A DNA stretch of 64,000 bases, taken from positions 2,431,451 to 2,495,450 of the forward strand of contig BCHH01000002.1 of the NCBI GenBank assembly GCA_001599595.1, in the 5' to 3' direction. Positions 21,001-31,855 of the stretch are shown here, piece by piece. The translations under genes and the position numbers were made by a program. Position 1 is the first letter of the stretch, and each line of letters opens with the position of its first letter. The notes under the pieces are model-generated. The model worked only from the letters and a program-made list of their open reading frames with translations, was not told the origin of the DNA and ran no database searches. This DNA is from Beverwykella pulmonaria. Taxonomy: Eukaryota; Ascomycota; Dothideomycetes; Pleosporales; Melanommataceae.

Positions 21001-21969
21001 TTAGGCTTTTCCAATAGCTTTCTCGACATCCTTAATATCTCTTAAAGCCCCCAACTCGAAGGCATTAGCCGTTTGATTGTCTGTCAACTCCAGAAATCGA
21101 GGCAGTTGTGGGATCTCTTCAGGAAACAGTCGCAGAATAGTCGCGATATCGGCATCGCTCTGCTCCACATTTGGTCCAGAAGCTCTAATAGCAGCTTTGG
21201 TCCCGTTCAGTGCCCCCGCATTGAATAGGGAAAGTCGATAAGTCAAAGCATCAACAGCTTCCCGTAGCTCTTGAGCGGACTCATAGGCACGATTGACCCA
21301 GCCCACCTCTGCTGCTTCCTGTGCTCCAATGCTTGTGGCTGCTAAGAGGTACTCAGCAGCTTTTGCCATACCCAATTTCCGCACTAAGAATTGGATCCCA
21401 CCGTTGCCTTGAAGGCCGCCAACTGCAACTTCCATGGACCCGACAACAGCGTTTGGGCCTGCGAACGCCATATCGCATTGGAGGAGAAACTCGTTACCAG
21501 ATCCTGTGGCATGACCATTGATTTCGGCGATGAAGATTGTAGGAAGCGTAGACAAGAGACGATTTGCTGCGATGGCAGAAGCAAAAAGAGCATTAAAGTC
21601 TTCGGTGGACACGTTTGTTCGACCGGGAATCAGAAGCTCCAAATCATAGTGACCCATCCAGAAGTCAGGGTTGTCAGAAGAGAAGACAACCACTTTCGGT
21701 GGAAGTGAGGCAGTGTCAGAAGAGATGCTAGAGGGGTCGAGGCTGTTGAGCAGATTGCTCATGTCCGTATTTAGCTTGGCGTCGTATAGATTTATGGGCC
21801 CGTTTTGAATGTTGACTCGGAGTGTTGTTCCGTTATTGTTACGGGTAATGCAGAGGGTTCCATGGCCAAATGTTCCATCTTTTTCCCATGGCAAGGTATA
21901 TGAAAGTGCCCCCACGGTGAGTGCAGCACTGAAAAGCTGAAATAAGGATATTTTCAACATGGTAGACAT
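21001..21969 (-). CDS. Enoyl-CoA hydratase/isomerase-fold (crotonase) protein with signal peptide
   Basis: A 322-residue intronless protein. The first 22 or so residues (MSTMLKISLFQLFSAALTVGALS) look like a secretion signal. The crotonase fold follows: VVVFSSDNPDFWMGHYDLE supplies the first oxyanion-hole region and INGHATGSGNEFLLQCDMAFAG the second (GSG), then AVGGLQGNGGIQFL and GAQEAAEVGWVNRA. Several Asn-X-Ser/Thr sites fit a secreted protein. Crotonases normally act on CoA thioesters inside the cell, so a secreted member must use another substrate or sit in the secretory system. The Glu usually used by hydratases is not clearly placed (MEVAVGGLQG region), so the activity is open. Confidence 0.8.
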   Translation of the reverse strand: MSTMLKISLFQLFSAALTVGALSYTLPWEKDGTFGHGTLCITRNNNGTTLRVNIQNGPINLYDAKLNTDMSNLLNSLDPSSISSDTASLPPKVVVFSSDNPDFWMGHYDLELLIPGRTNVSTEDFNALFASAIAANRLLSTLPTIFIAEINGHATGSGNEFLLQCDMAFAGPNAVVGSMEVAVGGLQGNGGIQFLVRKLGMAKAAEYLLAATSIGAQEAAEVGWVNRAYESAQELREAVDALTYRLSLFNAGALNGTKAAIRASGPNVEQSDADIATILRLFPEEIPQLPRFLELTDNQTANAFELGALRDIKDVEKAIGKA

Positions 21970-23609
21970 TGAAGAGATTGAAGATGTATTGTTAAGATGT
22001 TAATGAATCACAAAACTAAGATTGAAGAAAACTGATTGAACTTATAATGCTGCTGGTCTAGGACTCTCCAGCTCATTTCGTTTCGGAAGCCCCTCTACAC
22101 CGGTCCCGATAGATTCATTTCCATTTCGGTATTTAGATCGAAGGGAGATACTGCGATTTCGAAGCACTACGACTGTCCTCATTTCGAAGTTCTCATACTT
22201 ACTCAGCACTCAAGGAGAGTGATATATGGCTAGGCCCAAAGCGGTATGTGCGTGTCTTGTCGCAGGATGAGGAAGCCAATCAGGTAGAGAGGTCAGCAGC
22301 CGTTGATGATGCAGAGTCCTTGACCACGAACTGAATGGTCTGTTCGCCGAGCTCTAAAACGATTTGAGCTGCATGGCCATGTACCAATTGTCTTGGCCAT
22401 CTCCTTTTGGATCCCAGATGAATTCAGCAACCTGACAAAACGATCAACTCTTACCTACATTATACTACTGTATCTGCTAGAAGGAATTATGCATGTCTAC
22501 CTGAGATACTTGAGACAAAATTGTACAAGCCTTAAAATGAATCTCAGAAGGAATTTGCAACGCATTTCAGATTGACGAGTTGATGCACAACCGCGGTGGG
22601 GTTGGAAGCGTCCCGTTGCCGCATTTGATTGGACAGGAGGCAGTAAAGCGTTAACTCCGTATACGCAAAATGAACAATGTAGACGGAACGATTCATGATA
22701 TCGGCTGATTATCAATCAGGTATAAAGTTGGAACACGAGAGTTGAATACTAATCGCGTTCGGAATTGTGATGCTCCGAGGGGCTGACTCAGCAGCTGTTA
22801 AACTCCATGGTCCGTATTCCCTTGACGAGCATCGAGCAATTTTGCCAATACCGAAATGCCATCTTTCACTGTTCCCTTTTCTTGAACGCCAGTCTGAATT
22901 TTCCCCTGACCCAGACCGAGGACCCAACAAACACTGCAAGCAACGTAGCGAAGCATATTCCAGGGCCTAGAGCATGCCCCCAAACCGCCTCCAAACCGCC
23001 TCCAAACCGCGACTCTTTATTGCGTAATCGCAACACAGCGCGATTTAGCGAGCCTATACGATACAGTGCCAACGCTCCTGTGCCGCGTCGCGTCGTACTG
23101 TCATATGCCGGCGCACAGCGAAAGTAAGCCATACACAGCATGAGACGACAAGAAGTAGCGCATACTGACGCAATACAATACCGGAGGGCGGTAGAATGAG
23201 AGCGGAGACGCTGGTTCATGGTACGGGTGGCAGAAGTTGTTGTAGTGGGTGCAGGAAAAAATTCACAGAGGCGGGAAGCTCGAGCGCAGTGTAGAGGTAG
23301 AAGGGAACAGCATGCAGGTCGATGAATGACATGGTGAATAGGAGAAAGATCGACGTATGTTCAAGAAATTGGTGTCGATGGATGGAACTTCAAACCGTCG
23401 TGAGGTGGAGCCTGCTGACTGTTGACAGCCTTTGCATGAGGAGGTCGGAATCGTTCTGTCGTATTCCTGCTAAATTGGGATACACGAATCCTACGTAGCG
23501 GGGTACCTATCCCTGCCGTACGAAGGAACATTTAAGATTCATCGTCAATATCTATATTCCCTGTTGTGACTTTACGTTGTGCTTCCACCCCACGATATGT
23601 AACCCAAAT
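21970..23609. other. Intergenic
   Basis: No gene found on either strand. A 10-bp CCTCCAAACCG unit repeats about three times at 22979-23010. The left part holds the crotonase promoter. Confidence 0.45.
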
Positions 23610-25229
23610 TTACCATATTCTTGTCCCAAACAACTCCTTTGCGTTAACTCCAAAGATCTGCTTCTTTTCATCGTCTGACAGAAAATTTGCATTTTCAACG
23701 GCTTTCGTGGAAGCTATGTAGGCTAAGTTATTCGGCACTGGGATGTAGGGAAAGTCCTATTTACAAAATTAGCTAGAGTGGAGGGGGTTCTTATTTTTAC
23801 GCACTGTTCCATATAGCAGCTGTGATGGAGGAACGTCGTAGCCTAATAAGCCTTGCACTTGGGTTGGAAACGTTGGCCCGGCTCTAGACTACAGGGTGAG
23901 CTCATAAAGGTAAGGACGAAAGAGCTGGTAGCTTGAAAGGGGAGGGCCTAATCTTGCTAGAACAGCAAATTTGGCTGTTGTGCAGTATTCCTTACTAGAA
24001 GCTGGCCAATTCCGACAATAGGACTAGGTAATGAAACTTACATATCCCACCAAACCCTAGATGTTTCAGTGTGTCTGCTGGTTGTGGTTGATATGACAAT
24101 GGTTGCTTTACCTGGTTTTGTAGATCTGCAAATTCGCAATCCTCAAAGCTTCACTTGCTGAAGTCATAGACCTCGGAATGATGCTTGGAAACGAGCCACC
24201 TGCATGCGGAACAATCCAGCTTAGCTTAGTAAAATCGACAAGCGTCCGAGAAAGCGAAAGATCCATGAATGTCCTCGCGGTCTCAAAATAGAATTCGACC
24301 GTTCCATCTACATACAACGTTGGATTCGCGGACACGAGGCTGCTGTTTCTGAGATACATGCACGGCATATTAGGATGTACGAATAGTATTTCCGTTGACT
24401 CGGCGCGGCTGTTGACATGAGTGAAGAAGGACTCAAAAATCGGATTTCCAAGATAGTGGCTTTCGAAGTTGCTGAATAGTCCAACGGCTGAGGCGTTAAG
24501 ATAATCGATATTGTAGTCGAACTCAGTTACAGCGGCAGAGACGTACGGTAGTGGTATTGTTGCGTAAAATGAGAAATGTTCCGGATATACGCGGGTCAGT
24601 GCAGACAAATATTCATTGAGCAAGCGAGCTAAAGCAGCGGACTTTGCTGCATGGCCAGCATATACCGTAGATCCTGGCGTGGAAATCGAGACTATGCTGT
24701 GCCTTATCCCTATACCAATCCAAGTTGATTAGCTGTGGTAATAACTGCGAAGACTCAGAGGCATACATCGAGTCGAGTCTTAAAGACACGTACCTTGGCT
24801 CGCCATGAGATTGAGATGAGCCTCAATAGTCCAGTTCGGCGTCGGTGTCCCACCAGTCACAGGCACAAGTTCACGATACCATGGTGGAACAACATGGCCT
24901 TAAATTGACCCCTGAGCAATGATAGTAGCTTAGTAGATTTACTAGGTCGCATACCATGGACATCAATTCTGGTCGCATTCTTCACTCCTGCTGGAATTGG
25001 CACAGGATGGTATAAGGCTTCGATGGAGCTGAGGGCCTCGGATGAAAATGGCAATATAGTCAAATCGATTGAGTCTGCACATATTGATGAGGTGGAAAAA
25101 CATGAATTGGAGGTCACTACTACCTTTCGCTGCAGCAGCAAGGATTCGGTCTCTTGTAGAGCTGTACGCGAGAGCTGCAGCGGCGTATATGAAAAAGATA
25201 TGGAAATATTTGACTAGAAGAGACCGCAT
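23610..25229 (-). CDS. Secreted amidohydrolase, ACMSD / 6-methylsalicylate decarboxylase-like
   Basis: Seven exons: 25229-25124, 25074-24955, 24898-24794, 24709-24112, 24056-24042, 23883-23805 and 23756-23610, giving 389 residues in one frame. The N-terminus (MRSLLVKYFHIFFIYAAAALA) is a signal peptide. Metal-binding RIDVHGH is rebuilt across intron 2. Further family motifs are PPWYRELV, GGTPTPNWTIEAHLN, SISTPGS, FSFYATIPLPYV, a His in FVHPN, IVPHAGGSFP, AGPTFPTQVQGLLGYD and YGTDFPYIP with the late Asp. This is the PF04909 amidohydrolase family, whose fungal members include ACMSD and 6-methylsalicylate decarboxylase (removal of CO2 from aromatic acids). The signal peptide would place it outside the cytosol. 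Exon 5 is only 15 nt. The intron series includes a GTGCGT donor and a GTAGTA donor. Confidence 0.8.
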
Positions 25230-25779
25230 ATTGAACGAAGTACGAAACAACCGGACTAGTTTGTAGATAGCGACATTGGTAGTACTTGTATTGTCAAGAA
25301 GGTGGGAGCTGGGAAGATTGGCCCAAATGTGGCTTAATGTATGACCAAGTCAGCTCCAAAGGCGTCTGCACTGGTTGTTTGTGGAAGATGTGGCAGATTA
25401 TTCAGCTTTAGTAAGGCAATAAACCTAGTCGGAGCTAATAAGAAAGAATTATAGACCAAAACGGGTTAGGGATATCAATAGTATATAAGAGTACGTGCAT
25501 ACGTCGCTGATAACACCAAAATAATTCCAATCGTGGAAATGACTCTCTTTTAAGCGAACTACTTAGTGAGGTAAACAAAAGGAACTGCCATGCTTGAGTG
25601 GTATGAAAGGTCGATAAATCGAGTTTGATTTTCTAGGCCAAGGAGCATCTTCATGCATACGTTCACTTGACTCTCTTGGTCGAGCTTACGAAAACCCGAG
25701 GCTTGTTACAGTGTATAAACGAACTCGGGTAGTTTTGTTGAATGAAAGCCGGAACCCATAGACTGTTCACTCCAACCAA
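25230..25779. other. Intergenic between amidohydrolase and SDR
   Basis: Promoter of the amidohydrolase and 3' end of the SDR gene. Nothing else seen. Confidence 0.45.
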
Positions 25780-27084
25780 TTACTGAAGTGTCGATTCTGG
25801 GTCTTTTCCAAACTCAAATCTCTTCCTCGCGAAAACATGACCCATGGAGAGGTCTTGTGCCCACAAGGGCCAATTTCTTAGTCCAGCTTTGCCTTCCTCT
25901 GATAACGGGACGTGGATACGGCCACTTCTTGCTTTCAAAACCTGTTCGACAACCAAATCCGAGACCTTACTGGGTGGGTCTGGGAAGATGCCTTGTTCGT
26001 TGAGTTTCTTTTCGGCACCCTTGAGGATCCCGGTAGAGTGCCAGGACGGGTGCACACTTGTTGTGCAGATTCCTTCTCCACCGGGATAGCGGGAGAGACA
26101 TTCAGCTCTGATGCCTAGATGAAATCAGTGAAGTGAGCCTCAGTGCCGTAAGAAATTGGATATACCGTCATTAAGATACAAGGCACCAACTTTGGTGCAA
26201 CAGTAGTCAAGCAGGCCAGGCGCTGCAAAGAACGACGCCATGGAGGCGATGGTTACGATGTGTCCCTTTTTCATTTGTAACATACCAGGAAGGAATTCCC
26301 TGATAAGTACGAAATGCGAAATGAGGTTGATCTTGAACAGTCTCTCGCATTCCTCGTTTGTGGTCTGGCAGAAAGATTTTCAGTTGCGTCTTTTTACCGG
26401 AGGGTTATCACTTCACCTCAAGAACCGTCTTCCCTATCCCGATTCCAGCGTTATTAATCAGTACAGAGGGATTCCCGTAAGTTTTTTTGATATCTGCGCA
26501 AATCGATACCAGAGCGGGTGTATCAGTGATATCACAACGGTAAAAATGCACATCGGGAACTTGAAGATGATGTCAGACGACTCAAAAGGCAGTGTAAACG
26601 AGGACTCACGTCGAGCAAGTTCACTCGGAAAGTGGGGGGTGATATCTAAGACAACAACTCTGGCACTCTTGGAGAACCCTTTAACCATCTCATATCCAAA
26701 GCCCGAGCTTCCTCCTGTGATCAGAACCAGCTCGCTCTTTGCCCCCCCAAAGTGGAATGGAGCGCCTGGTCGCCCAAAACTCCAGTTGTTTAGTGCCAGT
26801 CGGTTCAGAGCACGGTTGATGTGTTTGGCAACACCAGCAGCGGTGAGAAACTTCAGTATGGTAATTAATGAGGCAATCCTGGCAGCACTGTTCTTGGAAA
26901 GCAAGTTGTTCGCAAAGGGCTGTAGAATTCGTTCCCGAATATGAGGTGGACCGCGAGTGAGAATGTAGAGAAGGCCGCCAGTGACCACGGGCTCGGTGCT
27001 TGCGTACTTCAGAGCACGAATGGGCAGGCCGACGGCCGTTGCTGCCCAATGAGAAGGGGGTTTGGGTGCAGAGCGCGAAGTCAT
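25780..27084 (-). CDS. Short-chain dehydrogenase/reductase, SDR16C (RDH10)-like
   Basis: Exons 27084-26610, 26559-26417, 26364-26166 and 26114-25780 give 383 residues. Introns are 50, 52 and 51 nt, and all phases agree. After an N-terminal stretch of about 100 residues with hydrophobic segments (membrane attachment), the Rossmann domain shows LVLITGGSSGFGYEMV (TGxxxGxG cofactor loop), HFYRCDITD, LINNAGIGIG, HIVTIASMASF and the catalytic LDYCCTK (YxxxK), followed by SVHPSWHSTGI. SDR16C-type enzymes oxidise or reduce retinol-like or other lipophilic alcohols and ketones at membranes. The fungal substrate is unknown. It is divergent from PEX14, with about 550 bp between the start codons. Confidence 0.87.
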
Positions 27085-27638
27085 GATATTTGGTTTCAAT
27101 TTGTAGTAGACTTTGAGAAGGAGAAGAAAGAGCAGAAGGACAACAAGAACAACAATGTGGAAGTTGACGGAAACGAGAGCTGATTCTAAGTTCCATACCT
27201 ATGAACAAATCTAAGTCAAGAGTTCCGCGACCTACCGAGGTCGAGGTCGCAATGCGCTGTAAGCCCGGCCCCGCATGATCCCCGCGTGTTACCCCAGATT
27301 ATCGGGGGAGACAAGACATCGTGACGGGTCTGTGGCGATTCAGTGGGCTTGCATCGACTTTTGCCTGCATCTTGATGTGCTAGATGGATGGTGGAGAGGT
27401 CGTCATTCCCACACCCGATTCCATGGAGTACGCTAGTCCGAGAACGTCCCACCCCGTGTTTGCACTACTCACGTGATGATGAGGCGGCCGAGAGCCGAGG
27501 CAATTCCGGCCTCCAGCATTTCGCGCCTCTAGCAGGCTCCACGTCTTTGCGCAACAACAACGCGGGCCCATTGCTCATCTCAGAACTGTGTCTCTCTCCT
27601 CCCTTCATGCTCCTCAGCTCGAGGAATCGATAACTACC

Positions 27639-28918
27639 ATGGTCCGCGAGGATCTTATTACGTCAGCTGTGAGTGTTGAGCGCGCGTGCTCAGCGAAGAA
27701 ACAAGTACTGACGAGAATCAGATCTCTTGTATGTTCGGCTTTGCTCACACGCCCTCTGCATGTATTCCTAACCCATTCTTCAGTTCTCCAAGACCCCTCT
27801 GTCGCTGGCGCACCTCTCGAAAAGCGCATCGCCTTCCTCCAATCCAAGAACCTCACACAGGAGGAGATTGATCTCTCTCTCGCGCGCGCAGGCGACGACG
27901 CCAGCCACTCTCCCACCCCCACTTCACAGGCCCCGCCGCCATCGGGATATGCATACAGACAGCCTCCGCCTGCTCCAGTCTATGGGCAATATCCACCCCA
28001 GGGATATTGGCCGCCGGCACCACCACCAGAGTTTGGGTCCCGAATGACAACATAAGGAACATGAATAAGCTAACTGTGCCAAGGCCCCCCAAGCGCGACT
28101 GGCGTGACTACTTCATCATGGCGACTGTAATGGGAGGTGTGGGCTACGGTCTATACTTTACAGCGAAGCGCTACGTTCTTCCTCTTATCTCTCCGCCTAC
28201 ACCACCTCAACTAGAGCAAGACAAGGCCTCCATCGACGAATCCTTCAAACGCGCATTCGATCTCTTGGACCAACTAAATACTGATACTTCGGCACTGAAA
28301 GCTTCGGAGGAGGCGAGAACGACCCGTCTTGATTCTGCGCTGGGAGAGATGGAGAGCGTCTTAGCCAGTTTGAAGGAATCCTCCAAGCGGCAAGGAGATG
28401 ACAACAGGCGAATTGAGGACGATGTAAGAGGACTTAGAGACTTGATCCCCAAGGCGCTGGATGCCCAGAAGGAGACTACCGACACTCGATTGAAGGAGCT
28501 CTCGACCGAGCTGAAGAGCCTGAAGACCCTTGTTGGCAACAGAATGGGTGCTGGGACCGCACGCCCCCCAACGACCATTCCCAGTTACTATGGAATGGGG
28601 CAAAGCCAACCTCCGATTTCCAACACCAACGGAACCCCTAGTGCCTCAACACCAGTGCAACAATCTAACCCAGTTGCCACGCCAACTGAACAACCCAACA
28701 TCAGCAGTGTGACAGAGGGGCAAAGCACTGGCAGTGCTGCTACTACTACTATTACCACTCCAGCTGCAGAGAAGCCACAAACTCCCTCTTACGGTAGGCT
28801 GGCGGGTGGTAAAGCAGCCATTCCGGCTTGGCAAATGGCAGCTGCGAAGAAGAACGAGGAGGCTAAGAAGGATACAAGCGAAAGCGGCACGGTCGTGGAT
28901 GCCAGTCCCAGCTCATAA
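27639..28918 (+). CDS. PEX14: Peroxisomal docking protein PEX14
   Basis: Exons 27639-27668, 27722-27728, 27784-28030 and 28084-28918 give 372 residues. The second exon is only 7 nt (ATCTCTT), and it is required to join MVREDLITSA to ISFLQDPSVAGAPLEKR. Domains: the PEX14 N-terminal helical domain (residues about 1-50; FLQDPSV, KRIAFLQSKNLTQEEID) that binds PEX5 WxxxF motifs, a Pro-rich linker, a hydrophobic segment (YFIMATVMGGVGYGLYF) that anchors it in the peroxisomal membrane, a coiled coil (about residues 150-215), and a Ser/Thr/Pro-rich C-terminus. It forms the import docking complex with PEX13 and PEX17/33. Confidence 0.93.
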
Positions 28919-30360
28919 ATAACAACCTGTACTACTTTCCATGAATCTGATTTGTGCCGGCCTGGCTTGAAAGTTCTGGACATGTATTATTTTAGGACGG
29001 CAGTGTAAGGTGGAAAGTTTTAGTAGTAGAAAATCAGTTCAAAAGCTGAGCTATCACATAAAGCTCATGCCCAACGCATCTAGCCATGCTCGTATTAGTT
29101 CATGTTACGTTCTGAAGCCCCAATGGCCAATACTCAGCTAGAGCTTTTCGACATTAAACTTTGTGGATGTCATGTGACACCGCGAATACCAGTCGCCAAG
29201 TATATCTTCGTCCAACCGCACGCTCCTTCGGCATCCATAGCGACGTGGGACAGTCGTATCTCATGACCACATATCATCTAACTGAAGCTCTTTAAAAGAT
29301 AATGAAACGCGTTACGGCTTACTCTTTGCCAGTCCTAGGCACAATCAACAGCACACGTACCTTCAACACTCTCCTAAATTGTCTTCAATCGTAACCTTTC
29401 TCATGTGCGTTTCAATTGCAATGGTCGGATGCGATGCTTGTACTCGCACTCTCGGCGAGTTCAGTCATTTGGAGAGTGAGACGTGTGGTGCGGTGAAGCT
29501 TCAGGCTGTGCAGAGGATTATAGGAGATGTGTAGGGAAGGAAGGAGACATAGGATATGTCTCTGGGAGTGTGATGGGTCGGGACGAGTGAATACGCGATG
29601 AGAAAAGCACAAGGATTATCAGAAGGAGAGAAATGCGAAGCGACACCTACGGCGATAGTTGATAGTTGTGTGGCGTCTCAGGTGTCTTGATGTCGAGTGT
29701 TTGCGTATTGAGACGGCGGCGGCTACCTCCTTGGGCTCGACCGTAAGTGAAATTGGGGCGTCTATTCACCGCAAAGTTGATTAAATTTACCCAAGGAGCG
29801 TGGTGATGAGCGGTGAAAGCTCTTGTCTAGGATGTTGTAAGGGTTTTCTGATGGGGACAATGATCAAGTGGAGACTGTGTTGTTCTGGGTCAGATCAAGT
29901 CAGAGCAGCTTATATGCTGTCGGACCAAGATCAACTAGCTACATCTGGACTAGCTTAAACCGTTACAGATGTCGATGCTTCATGCTGTCGCTTCAGGGCT
30001 GGCTTCTTGAATTCCTGCAACAAGGCACGTTTTACATATACAGACGTATTGAGATAACAGAAATCCCGAAAACTCTTCTGCGAACGTTTTTAGTATACCT
30101 GTGCTGCTGATTCCGTTACCGGCCAACTAAATGTTCACTTGCAGTCGAATAGAAAGATTCGAATGAAAGACCACTCCCAAATACATTTTGGATTGCCTGG
30201 CATGAGTTAGCAATATAGAAGAGGACTTTCATGAAGGTAATGAAGATTAATACAGACTAGTTTCTAAAACAAGGAAAAACCAAACACATGACGAACCCCC
30301 ACTAGATAATGGAAGACGTCACAGAAAAAATCAATTTCTATGTCTATGTCTATCGATAAC
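28919..30360. other. Intergenic
   Basis: No supportable gene. Short frames only, with no motifs. Confidence 0.45.
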
Positions 30361-30744
30361 TCACTGAGTTACAGCAGATGCTCTATCATCTGGCTCAGGA
30401 AGTCTTACATCATCCCCTAGCTCTGCGTAAGTACTAGCCGCCTTCGCTGCACCCCTCGTACGCAACTCCAGAATGCTACTGCTATCTATAGAATCCTGCT
30501 CATCACGCACTGCTTCCGATCAGCGTAATCCGAATTCGAAACTTCTGAAAGATGGAAATATACTAAGTGTCTCATCCGAATCAGTGGTCGCAGGGTTCAT
30601 GGGGCCCTCAACCGGAGCCTCGTCTTTCTGAACACGAATTTCGGATTGACCAGTCCGACTGACATAGTCTTTGTCCACAACATCGCTAGCTGGGCCGTCG
30701 TTGGAGAGATTGTGGGTTTTTTCGTATTGGTTTTCGGCGGACAT
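30361..30744 (-). CDS. Small acidic hypothetical protein
   Basis: Two exons (30744-30564, 30509-30361; 54-nt GTATAT...GCAG intron) give 109 residues starting MSAENQYEKTHNLSNDG. The protein is hydrophilic and acidic, without signal peptide or membrane segment. Motifs are VDKDYVSRTGQ, IRVQKDEAPVEGP, TTDSDETL, and after the intron RDEQDSIDSSSILELRTRGA and ELGDDVRLPEPDD. The regular spacing and clean splice fit support a real gene. The family is not recognised. The join is inferred, and no other start ATG precedes it in frame. Confidence 0.55.
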
Positions 30745-31260
30745 GCTGATGGACAGTGGAAAGTTCAAGATCGAGGCAATAATATGTTCATTTATACTAA
30801 GTCGAGGGTCTGACGGAAGGGGATATAGGTCTCTGGGTATTTTACATACCCAGAGCAGAAGGTCCCTTTATATACATCTTTCAAATTTCTAGGTATATCA
30901 TGCTATGAGCTTCTGATGGGGCTCTTGAAGGGAATTGAAATCGGCTTGCCAGATCTTGGAAATTGTAAGTCACCTAAGAGAGTTTCAAGTCACAGGTGTT
31001 TAATCATCCGGCAGCATGGTCCCCTAGATTAGATCTGCGGGGTATGCGCTATCTAGGTCGTAATGACTGGGTAGGAACCAAGATTGACATTCTCTTATTA
31101 GGGACTAGCAGAAAGAGAGGATTGTCCATATGTTGGTACTGAATTTGACTCTGTTAAACGGAGAATTGTAAGAATTTTGTGGAGGGGACGTATGCAAACT
31201 ATTTGAGACAATGGGACTCCCTGGAGCACACTTGCTTGAGAATTCCATCTCAACAAGATG
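30745..31260. other. Intergenic
   Basis: Promoter of the small acidic protein gene. Nothing else seen. Confidence 0.4.
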
Positions 31261-31392
31261 TGTAAGTAGGGTGTTGGTAAGAGGGCATGAAGATTTGTAT
31301 TGTGTGTGTGATATGTACAGTTGATATATATATGTGACGGACTGACCGTCAGTGGTACATCCACGTGACTGATATGGTGTCCTGGGCTTACA
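31261..31392 (-). mobile_element. Solo LTR, family A
   Basis: 132 bp, TGTAAGTAGGGTG...TCCTGGGCTTACA, with GTACAGTTGATATATATATG and ACGGACTGACCGTC blocks. It belongs to a subtype (TAAGTAGGGT) shared with the copy at 49054-49349. The flanking pentamers (AGATG and GGATA) do not match, so the insertion is old or rearranged. It lies in the conserved gene block. Confidence 0.85.
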
Positions 31393-31855
31393 GGATATTT
31401 CCAGAAAAGAGAGTGGCGCTAAGGCATGGGTTCAAGTTTGCACAGCTTAGCACAGGTGCACCATGAGCTAGCAGAAAAGGTCAATCAGAATAATAACATT
31501 ATGGGATTTCAAGATCTGTGATCGCGAATTCGGACGTTTCCAATGATGCGCGAATCATGATCTGAAGCTAGTCGATCGTCAATCGCTTGATGTTGGTGAG
31601 AAACGCGAAAAGTCGTGACATCGCGATAATATCTACTTGGACTGGCTAGGTGAGCGTCTACCTACATAACAAAGCGGCCGCGTGCTTTCATCAAGTCCAA
31701 ACTCCAACGACAGCACGGGAAGAAGTAGGGTGGACGTGTGACTAATGTAAGCACGTACGGGTATCTAACTGTGGAAGGAAGCGACGTAATGTCTGACTTA
31801 AGATGCGTGGACGTTTTGGGGCGCACAATAGAGTTTGTGTGCCGGAAACGCTGAA
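31393..31855. other. Intergenic
   Basis: 3' flank of the PARP-finger gene. Nothing else seen. Confidence 0.4.

Noticed and set aside
10713..27084. Classical secondary-metabolite gene cluster
   Set aside because: No PKS, NRPS, terpene cyclase, DMATS, cluster transcription factor or exporter is visible, so only a looser metabolic block is proposed.
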